The notes under the pieces: generated by a model | Database searches by the model: none | Told to the model about the DNA's origin: nothing | The model's input: only the letters and a program-made list of their open reading frames with translations | Position numbers and translations under genes: made by a program | Origin: Gammaproteobacteria bacterium | Lineage (GTDB): Bacteria; Pseudomonadota; Gammaproteobacteria; Poriferisulfidales; Poriferisulfidaceae | Length of the DNA stretch: 5,326 bases | Assembly: GCA_007571105.1 (NCBI GenBank) | Contig: RKRZ01000195.1 | Span: 1 to 5,326 of the forward strand | Direction: 5' to 3' | Part shown: piece by piece, positions 1 to 4,282 of the stretch | Position numbering within the stretch: position 1 is the stretch's first letter | Layout of the letters: every line of letters starts with the position of its first letter

Positions 1-257
1 GCGACCGCGCGCTGACGCCGCGCTTCCATCGGGGATTGCGCCAATGGCGGGCAAAGTTCCAGGCGGTCCCCCTCACTCAGCCGATAATCACCATCCACCT
101 CGCGTCCAAATACGCCGATTCCCCAACTTCCGTCTTCGCCTTCAGGCTCACGCCAGCCAACGCGCTCCAGCACTTCGCGCACCCGAATCCCTTCCGGCAC
201 TTCCAGCGACTGCACCGTCGGGCGCGCCTGCAGAGGGTTGATCCACTCGATCTTCAT
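1..257 (-). CDS. rnfH: RnfH family protein (RatB/YfjF, UPF0125), 3' end beyond window
   Basis: Eighty-five codons are visible on the minus strand without a stop; the C-terminus lies outside the window. The protein starts MKIEW, has the segment SLEVPEGIRVREVLERVG (about residues 17-34), then GIGVFGREVDGDYRLSEGDR (46-65) and a PPLAQSPMEARRQRA tail (70-84). This is the usual layout of the RnfH family: a small ubiquitin-like beta-grasp fold with a GxFG motif, a GDRxE turn and a basic tail of the PxEARRxRA kind. Family members are about 85-110 residues, so little is missing. The ATG overlaps the ratA stop as ATGA, and no strong Shine-Dalgarno sequence precedes it, so translation is probably coupled to ratA. 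The same gene pair occurs in E. coli as ratA-ratB. The biochemical function is not settled; despite the name, no rnf electron-transport genes are visible here. Confidence 0.9.
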   Translation of the reverse strand, partial: MKIEWINPLQARPTVQSLEVPEGIRVREVLERVGWREPEGEDGSWGIGVFGREVDGDYRLSEGDRLELCPPLAQSPMEARRQRAV

Positions 258-688
258 GGTCCCGGCAGTTGGCGACGCGCCGCTTCCTCTATAAAGGCTT
301 CAACCATCCGGTCACAAATCTCCGAGAAGATCAGCGGCCCTCCCAGCAAGGTCCAAGGAGCCGAAAACTTGAACTCCATGTCAAACTCGACCCGGCACCC
401 TTGCGGCTCTCTCTCAAAAGTCCAGACTCCATGCAATTTCTTGAATGGGCCATCCAGCAGGTGCATGTCAATTCGCTTGTCCGGAACCAACACGTTGCGC
501 GTCGTAAACGAGGTCTGAAAACCTCCGCGCGATATGTAAAGCCGGGCAACCACCGCCTCCTCGTCGCGGTTCAACACCTCCGACTTGGAGCACCAGGGAA
601 GAAAGTTCGAGTAGGTCTCGATGTCGTTGACTAGCTTATAGAGTTCACTGGGCAGGTACGGCACCTGCTCGACACGAGAAACCTGCAC
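254..688 (-). CDS. ratA: RatA family protein (SRPBCC/START-like, COQ10-type)
   Basis: A 144-residue protein of the polyketide cyclase/COQ10-like START superfamily. Family hallmarks are VPYLPSELYKLVNDIETY (residues 9-26), FLPWCSKSEVL (29-39), FTTRN (61-65), LLDGPFKKLHGVWTF (77-91) and VEFDMEFKFS (100-109), followed by a long C-terminal helix (about 118-139). E. coli RatA was reported to bind 50S subunits and block 70S formation; the eukaryotic homologue Coq10 binds ubiquinone, so a quinone or lipid role is an alternative. The reading frame stays open far upstream into the transporter gene, but the only sensible start is the GTG at 686-688: it gives MQVSRVEQVPY, matching the family N-terminus and its length of about 145 residues, and no ATG lies nearby. 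It begins 11 nt after the transporter stop, with only a weak CGAGA ahead of it. It overlaps rnfH by 4 nt. Confidence 0.9.
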   Translation of the reverse strand: MQVSRVEQVPYLPSELYKLVNDIETYSNFLPWCSKSEVLNRDEEAVVARLYISRGGFQTSFTTRNVLVPDKRIDMHLLDGPFKKLHGVWTFEREPQGCRVEFDMEFKFSAPWTLLGGPLIFSEICDRMVEAFIEEAARRQLPGP

Positions 689-699
689 TCTCGGATCGC

Positions 700-2070
700 C
701 TAGAGAATTCCAAGGCCGCGCAGCAGCACTAGGAAAATAGACAGCGGGACTACCACCCGGATCAGCCACAGCCAGCCATAGAATACCGTCGTGTGATCGA
801 TGTTTATCTGCGCCTGCATGACCTCTCGACGCACCATCCAGCCCGCATAAAGTGAGATCAAAATTCCCCCGACGGGCAACATAATGTTCGAAGCCAGATA
901 GTCCATCCAGTGAAAAAAGTTCTTGCCGTAGAGTTGCCATTCCGGACCACTCGCGATATTGAACGAGAATACCGTGCCGAGACCAGCCACCCAGACAATC
1001 GCGGCGCACAAAGCCGTCGCTGAACAGCGCCGCATGTTGCGGGAATCCACCATCCAGGAGACGATTGGCTCCAACAGGGAAATCGCCGAAGTCCAGGCAG
1101 CAATCATGGTCAGGGCAAAGAATAATGTGCCGATCAACCAGCCTCCCGGCATCTGATCAAAAGCAAGCACCAGAGCCTGGAAGATCAGCCCCGGATCAGC
1201 ACTGGGCTCAAAACCGCTGGCAAACACGATGGGAAACAGAGCCACCCCCATCAACAACGCCACCATCATGTCGGCGCTGACCACCACCGTCGCCGCTTCC
1301 GGAATGGAAAACTTGCGCGGCAAGTAAGCTCCGTACACCATGATCGCCCCCATTCCGACACTGAGCGAGAAAAACGCCTGACCCATTGCCTTGAGCGTGA
1401 CGTCCGGATTGATCTGGGAGAAGTCAAACACGAACAGGTAGCGCAGGCCTTGCAGAAATTCGCCATACAAAGCGGCATAACCGACCAGCAACAGCAACAG
1501 CGCAAACAGGGACGGCATCAAAATGGTCGTGGCATGCTCGATTCCCCGATTGACGCCACGCATAATCACCCAGGCCGTCAACACGGTCATCACGGTATGC
1601 CACAGAATTAATCGTTGTGGACTGCCAACCAGAGCCTCCCAATGTGCGGATGCGGCGGCCGCGTCAAAGCCGTCGAAGACCCCGCGGACGCTGTCGATCA
1701 GATACGCCACCGTCCATCCGGCAATCACCACATAGAACGACAGGATCATGACGCCGGCAAGCATTCCCATCCAGCCGATAATCTGCCAGCCCTGCGAATT
1801 GCCGTCCTCTGTCGCCAAGCGGCGCATGGTCTGCACCGGACTGTGCCGACCGCGCTGCCCCAGCGTGATCTCGGCCATCATCACCGGCAGACCGATGAAG
1901 ATGACGCACAGAAGATAAATCAGAACAAAAGCGCCACCGCCGGATTCTCCGGTCATGTACGGGAATTTCCAGATATTCCCCAAGCCCACCGCGGAGCCCA
2001 CCGCCGCGAACATGAACGCGGTGCGCTTCGACCACAGGCCGTGCAAGGAAGTATCTGCGGGCACGCTCAT
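700..2070 (-). CDS. Sodium-dependent transporter, NSS/SNF family (LeuT-like)
   Basis: A 456-residue inner-membrane protein that should couple sodium influx to uptake of an amino acid or related amine. I count eleven membrane segments: about 16-40, 47-71, 94-128, 153-178, 179-202, 224-250, 259-287, 313-341, 349-370, 387-415 and 428-456. Many bacterial family members likewise lack TM12. TM1 carries GSAVGLGNIWKFPY (25-38), TM6 GQAFFSLSVGMG (230-241) and TM8 AAWTSAISLLEP (324-335); A324, T327 and S328 correspond to the Na2-site residues A351, T354 and S355 of LeuT. Y113 matches substrate-binding Y108. K35 and D390 sit where LeuT has its outer gate pair R30/D404. Acidic D267 in TM7 fits a chloride-independent bacterial type. 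M240 replaces LeuT F259, but substrate cannot be assigned. The start fits the family N-terminus; its Shine-Dalgarno is poor. It lies 64 nt after yccA and 11 nt before ratA. Confidence 0.92.
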   Translation of the reverse strand: MSVPADTSLHGLWSKRTAFMFAAVGSAVGLGNIWKFPYMTGESGGGAFVLIYLLCVIFIGLPVMMAEITLGQRGRHSPVQTMRRLATEDGNSQGWQIIGWMGMLAGVMILSFYVVIAGWTVAYLIDSVRGVFDGFDAAAASAHWEALVGSPQRLILWHTVMTVLTAWVIMRGVNRGIEHATTILMPSLFALLLLLVGYAALYGEFLQGLRYLFVFDFSQINPDVTLKAMGQAFFSLSVGMGAIMVYGAYLPRKFSIPEAATVVVSADMMVALLMGVALFPIVFASGFEPSADPGLIFQALVLAFDQMPGGWLIGTLFFALTMIAAWTSAISLLEPIVSWMVDSRNMRRCSATALCAAIVWVAGLGTVFSFNIASGPEWQLYGKNFFHWMDYLASNIMLPVGGILISLYAGWMVRREVMQAQINIDHTTVFYGWLWLIRVVVPLSIFLVLLRGLGIL

Positions 2071-2103
2071 GCGAACTTGAAAGCTAGGCTGACTCCAGCA
2101 GAC

Positions 2104-2129
2104 GATTGCGCCACTTTACCGCGGCAATC
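2104..2129. other. Imperfect inverted repeat between yccA and the transporter gene
   Basis: GATTGC (2104-2109) pairs with GCAATC (2124-2129), a 6-bp perfect stem; shifting one base as a bulge adds three more pairs (CGC with GCG). It lies in the 64-nt gap between two co-directional genes. There is no T-tract on either side, so it is not a convincing intrinsic terminator. It could be a weak attenuator or an mRNA processing or stabilising structure. Confidence 0.3.
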
Positions 2130-2134
2130 TCGGA

Positions 2135-2812
2135 TTATTCGTCTCCGAAGGCAGTCAACAGATGCAGCAGTGACGTGAACAGATTGAACAGGGCGACAAA
2201 CAGCGTCACCGTGGCCATGATGTAGTTGGTCTCCCCGCCATGGATGATTTCGCTGGTCTGGTACAGAATCAGGCCGCTCATCAACAACACGAACATGGCC
2301 GATATGCCCAACATCGCGCCCGACACTTGCATGCCAAACGCCGCCGCGGCGACCAGTCCCAATCCGGCCAGAAAAGCGACCAGAATGCCGATAAACAGCA
2401 TGCCGCCCATAAAGCTGAAATCCTTTCGCGTCACCAGCACGTAGGCCGACAGCGCCAGGAAAATCACGCCGGTCATTCCCAGTGCCGTCGCCACCAGTTG
2501 TGCGCCGGTGTTCGAGTAGGTGAGGTAGGCATTGAGAATCGGCCCCAGGGTGGCCCCCATGAAGCCGGTCAGGGCGAACACGAACAGCAATCCCAAACCA
2601 CTGTTTCGATAGCGACTGGTCAGGTACAACAGGCCAAAATAGCCCACCAGCGTCAGAATCAGGCCGGGATAAGGCCACTGAAAGATCATGGAAATGCTCG
2701 CCATGAATGCGCTGAACAGCAGCGTCATCGACAGCAGCACATAGGTGTTGCGAAGGACCTGATTGGCCGCCAGTGCCGGGATGCCAACGGTCAGGGTGCG
2801 GGACGGAGTCAT
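2135..2812 (-). CDS. yccA: YccA family modulator of FtsH (Bax inhibitor-1 superfamily)
   Basis: A 225-residue, seven-helix inner-membrane protein. Predicted helices are at about 19-42, 47-66, 70-93, 104-128, 134-160, 165-187 and 196-220. It resembles E. coli YccA (219 residues) throughout: VLRNTYVLLSMTL (19-31), PGLILTLVG, LTGFMGATLGPILNAYL, SAYVLVTRKDFSFMGGML, and the family signature ETSEIIHGGETNYI in the form QTSEIIHGGETNYI before the last helix. E. coli YccA binds the FtsH membrane protease, is a slow substrate through its cytosolic N-terminal tail, and protects SecY from FtsH when translocons jam. The tail here is about 18 residues, enough for that role by inference. The frame is open 21 codons further upstream, but the start at 2810-2812 is chosen because GAGGAG precedes it and it gives the normal length. 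It is the first gene of the leftward block. Confidence 0.93.
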   Translation of the reverse strand: MTPSRTLTVGIPALAANQVLRNTYVLLSMTLLFSAFMASISMIFQWPYPGLILTLVGYFGLLYLTSRYRNSGLGLLFVFALTGFMGATLGPILNAYLTYSNTGAQLVATALGMTGVIFLALSAYVLVTRKDFSFMGGMLFIGILVAFLAGLGLVAAAAFGMQVSGAMLGISAMFVLLMSGLILYQTSEIIHGGETNYIMATVTLFVALFNLFTSLLHLLTAFGDE

Positions 2813-2822
2813 GGCTGATTTT

Positions 2823-2828
2823 CTCCTC
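2823..2828 (-). promoter_or_regulatory. Ribosome binding site of yccA
   Basis: On the minus strand GAGGAG lies 10 nt before the ATG at 2812. It decides the start against the longer open frame whose first ATG is at 2875, which has no comparable site at the right distance. Confidence 0.75.
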
Positions 2829-2846
2829 TGAAATCGGGTTTTCCGT

Positions 2847-2852
2847 ATTCTA
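2847..2852 (-). promoter_or_regulatory. Possible -10 element for the yccA-led block
   Basis: The minus strand reads TAGAAT within the AT-rich stretch TATAGTAGAATA, four of six matches to TATAAT, about 35 nt before the yccA ATG. No good TTGACA-like hexamer is found 16-18 nt upstream. An alternative pair is TTGGAA with CATATA at 17-nt spacing slightly further upstream. A promoter is expected here because the genes diverge, but the exact site is uncertain. Confidence 0.3.
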
Positions 2853-2882
2853 CTATATGGATGCTGAATGCCCATTTTCCAA

Positions 2883-2911
2883 GTGCCGCATCAAGGCGAA
2901 TGTGGCACAAT
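2883..2911 (+). promoter_or_regulatory. Candidate extended -10 promoter for the DUF4242-grxD operon
   Basis: CACAAT (2906-2911) matches TATAAT at four of six positions and is preceded directly by TGG, the extended -10 TGn motif. A weak -35, GTGCCG (2883-2888), lies 17 nt upstream. Transcription would start near 2918, leaving a leader of about 60 nt. It fits sigma-70 use, but each element alone is modest. Confidence 0.4.
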
Positions 2912-2916
2912 AACTC

Positions 2917-2933
2917 AAGCCGCCTGGCGGCTT
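2917..2933 (+). other. Perfect hairpin in the DUF4242-grxD leader
   Basis: AAGCCGC (2917-2923) and GCGGCTT (2927-2933) form a perfect 7-bp GC-rich stem with a CTG loop. It is about 45 nt upstream of the DUF4242 ATG and coincides with the predicted transcription start. There is no run of T after it on either strand, only ATT or GAGTTATT, so a terminator is unlikely. It could protect the mRNA 5' end or, if transcription starts upstream, act in the leader; it could also be a protein-binding palindrome. Confidence 0.5.
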
Positions 2934-2966
2934 ATTCGATCCAATTAACCCACCCAAAATCATATT

Positions 2967-2971
2967 AGGAG
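2967..2971 (+). promoter_or_regulatory. Ribosome binding site of the DUF4242 gene
   Basis: AGGAG lies 6 nt before the ATG at 2978, a near-ideal Shine-Dalgarno position. It fixes the start of the first gene of the rightward pair. Confidence 0.8.
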
Positions 2972-2977
2972 ACACGC

Positions 2978-3253
2978 ATGCCCAAATACATCATTGAGCG
3001 TGAGGTTCCTGGAGCCGGGCAACTGTCTGCCGAAGAGCTTCGCGGCATTTCACAGAAGTCCTGCAGCGTACTCAACAGCATGGGACCGCAGATTCAATGG
3101 CTTGAAAGCCATGTGACGGACGACAAGATTTACTGCACCTACATCGCCCCGAATGAAGAGGCGATTCGGGAGCATGCCGAGCAAGGCGGCTTTCCGGCCA
3201 ACCAGATTTCGGAAATTCGCAGCACCATCGACCCGACCACGAGTGAAGAATGA
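2978..3253 (+). CDS. DUF4242 domain-containing small protein
   Basis: A 91-residue soluble protein without signal peptide or membrane segment. It starts MPKYIIEREVPGAGQLSAEELRGISQKS and contains QIQWLESHVTDDKIYC (38-53), then APNEEAIREHAEQGGFPANQISEI (57-80) and ends in DPTTSEE. The pattern of a beta strand with conserved ERE, a W-x-S-x-V-T-x-D-K-x-Y segment, and NEExxREHAxxGGFP is that of DUF4242, recalled as a ferredoxin-like fold family with a reported nickel-binding member in Streptomyces (SCO4226). Possible metal ligands visible are C29, H45, C53 and H66; which ones are used is not known from sequence. Its stop overlaps the grxD start as ATGA, so the two are co-transcribed and probably translationally coupled. 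A role in metal or redox handling alongside GrxD is inference only. Confidence 0.88.
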   Translation: MPKYIIEREVPGAGQLSAEELRGISQKSCSVLNSMGPQIQWLESHVTDDKIYCTYIAPNEEAIREHAEQGGFPANQISEIRSTIDPTTSEE

Positions 3254-3576
3254 GCGCATTGGAACGCATCCGCGAGCAGGTCACCAGCAACCCGGTCGTG
3301 CTGTACATGAAAGGCACGCCGCAAATGCCGCAGTGCGGCTTCTCCAGCCGCGCCGCGCAAGCCCTAATGGAATGCGGCGAGGAATTCGCCTACGTCAATG
3401 TCCTGATGGACCCGGAAATATTCCAGGATCTGCCAAAGTACGCGGATTGGCCGACTTTTCCTCAACTGTACATCAATGGGGAGCTGATCGGCGGTTGCGA
3501 CATCATGCTGGAGCTGCACCAAAGCGGCGAATTGAAGAAGAAAGTACAGGACGTTCGTCCCGACGACGATTCCTGA
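3250..3576 (+). CDS. grxD: Monothiol glutaredoxin, Grx4/GrxD family (CGFS)
   Basis: A 108-residue single-domain monothiol glutaredoxin, the usual size of bacterial GrxD. The fold is complete: VVLYMKGTPQMPQCGFS (16-32) holds the CGFS active site with catalytic C29 and the glutathione-contacting K21; WPTFPQLYINGELIGGCD (67-84) holds the T69 and cis-P71 TFP motif and the GGCD glutathione-binding turn (81-84, the usual GGSD or GGCD). CGFS glutaredoxins bind a [2Fe-2S] cluster between two monomers with two glutathiones, often pairing with BolA-type proteins, and carry clusters to target proteins in the cytosol; they have little classical reductase activity. No bolA is visible here. The start overlaps the DUF4242 stop by 4 nt, with a weak GTGAAGA upstream, so coupling is likely. 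It ends 12 nt short of the convergent rnt stop. Confidence 0.96.
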   Translation: MSALERIREQVTSNPVVLYMKGTPQMPQCGFSSRAAQALMECGEEFAYVNVLMDPEIFQDLPKYADWPTFPQLYINGELIGGCDIMLELHQSGELKKKVQDVRPDDDS

Positions 3577-3583
3577 GACGGCC

Positions 3584-3598
3584 CGCCGCTACGCGGCG
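3584..3598. other. GC-rich hairpin at the grxD/rnt convergence
   Basis: CGCCGC (3584-3589) and GCGGCG (3593-3598) form a 6-bp stem with a TAC loop. It sits between the grxD stop and the last codons of rnt, so it includes the rnt stop. No T-tract follows on either strand. It may slow or end transcription from both directions, but it does not meet the form of an intrinsic terminator; the two transcripts may overlap at their 3' ends. Confidence 0.3.
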
Positions 3599-4203
3599 CC
3601 CGGGGTTGGGCCCGAGTAGCGGTCGCGCCAATCGTTGACGACGCGACAGAAAATCTGCGCGGTCATCCAGGCATCATAGTCTGCGCTGTGCGCTCGGCTC
3701 GAGTCCCATTCGAGCCCGGCTAACGGCGCAATCCGCGCCAGTACGGTCTGCCCGTAGGCCACCGCACCGAGACTTACCGTATCAAGAGTGCTGAACGGGT
3801 GAAAAGGATTGCGCTTGATGCCGCAACGGGCGGCTGCAGCGTGCACCACCGCCAGATCAAAAGCCGCATTGTGCCCCAACAGCACCGCACGCTGGCAATG
3901 GTGCTCCCGAACCGCTTTGCGGATCGGTCGAAACATGCGCTCTAGCGCTTCCTGCTCGGAAACCGCATCCCGCTGGGGATCATGGGGATCAAAACTCAGC
4001 ATTTCGAGTGACACCGGATCCATGCGCGCGCCCTCGAAGGGAAGCACGGCCGCCTGAATCGGTTCGCGAGGCGACAGGCAGCCTTCCGAGTCCATATCAA
4101 ACAAGACCGCGGCAATCTCCAACAGCGCGTCCGTCTCCGGGACCAGCCCGCCAGTCTCGACATCCACCGCGACCGGCAAGAAGCCGCGGAAACGGCTTTC
4201 CAT
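3589..4203 (-). CDS. rnt: Ribonuclease T (DEDDh 3'-5' exonuclease)
   Basis: A 204-residue exoribonuclease that trims 3' ends of tRNA and other stable RNAs; E. coli RNase T (215 residues) is a homodimer. The DEDDh catalytic set is complete: D14 and E16 in VDVETGG (13-19), D116 in GHNAAFD (110-116), and H172 and D177 in AHSADYD (171-177). RFRGFLPV at the N-terminus and KRNPFHPF (130-137) are family signatures. Compared with E. coli from memory, aromatic residues F124 and F146 are kept as F115 and F137, but F29 and F77 become L20 and M68 and E73 becomes V64. The ATG at 4203 is chosen because AGGAA lies 5 nt before it; an ATG five codons upstream (4218) has only a G-run before it and would give 209 residues. 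The gene converges with grxD and diverges from argG. Confidence 0.95.
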   Translation of the reverse strand: MESRFRGFLPVAVDVETGGLVPETDALLEIAAVLFDMDSEGCLSPREPIQAAVLPFEGARMDPVSLEMLSFDPHDPQRDAVSEQEALERMFRPIRKAVREHHCQRAVLLGHNAAFDLAVVHAAAARCGIKRNPFHPFSTLDTVSLGAVAYGQTVLARIAPLAGLEWDSSRAHSADYDAWMTAQIFCRVVNDWRDRYSGPTPGAA

Positions 4204-4208
4204 GCTGA

Positions 4209-4213
4209 TTCCT
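4209..4213 (-). promoter_or_regulatory. Ribosome binding site of rnt
   Basis: On the minus strand AGGAA ends 5 nt before the ATG at 4203. It favours this start over the ATG at 4218, which is preceded only by GGGGG at a 9-nt spacing. Confidence 0.6.
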
Positions 4214-4247
4214 GTCATTGAAATGCGCCCCCGTCCACTCGCCCGCC

Positions 4248-4254
4248 TATAATA
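4248..4254. promoter_or_regulatory. Symmetric -10 element shared by argG (+) and possibly rnt (-)
   Basis: TATAAT at 4248-4253 is a perfect plus-strand -10 hexamer, and the minus strand of 4249-4254 reads TATTAT, a five-of-six match. The plus-strand start would be near 4260, giving argG a leader of about 23 nt; the minus-strand start would be near 4242, giving rnt a leader of about 39 nt. No good -35 hexamer is found at 16-18 nt on either side. The argG promoter is the better supported of the two; the rnt use is inferred from symmetry. Confidence 0.55.
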
Positions 4255-4282
4255 CGCTAACCGCGTGCTTCGCCCTCGCCTC

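Noticed and set aside
36..634. Plus-strand open frames antisense to rnfH and ratA
   Set aside because: They lie opposite clear family genes, show no recognisable domain, are low in complexity or rich in Arg/Pro/Ser, and have no ribosome binding site pattern that is better than chance.
2104..2129. Intrinsic terminator between yccA and the transporter
   Set aside because: The stem is short and imperfect and no T-tract follows on the transcribed strand; kept only as an inverted repeat.
2067..2678. A 203-codon minus-strand frame overlapping yccA
   Set aside because: It is an out-of-frame shadow of yccA with no family similarity; yccA in the other frame is complete with a strong ribosome binding site.
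1615..2818. Plus-strand open frames of 187 and 192 codons opposite the transporter and yccA
   Set aside because: Their His/Gln/Arg-rich translations are typical antisense shadows of GC-rich membrane-protein genes; the sense frames match known families along their whole length.
2813..2977. Riboswitch or small RNA in the divergent intergenic region
   Set aside because: Only one simple hairpin is visible in 165 bp; I find no conserved riboswitch core or second paired element, so nothing beyond promoters and the hairpin can be supported.
3598..3611. Second small hairpin (GCCC/GGGC) near the grxD-rnt convergence
   Set aside because: A 4-bp stem inside the rnt coding end in GC-rich sequence is expected by chance and has no T-tract.
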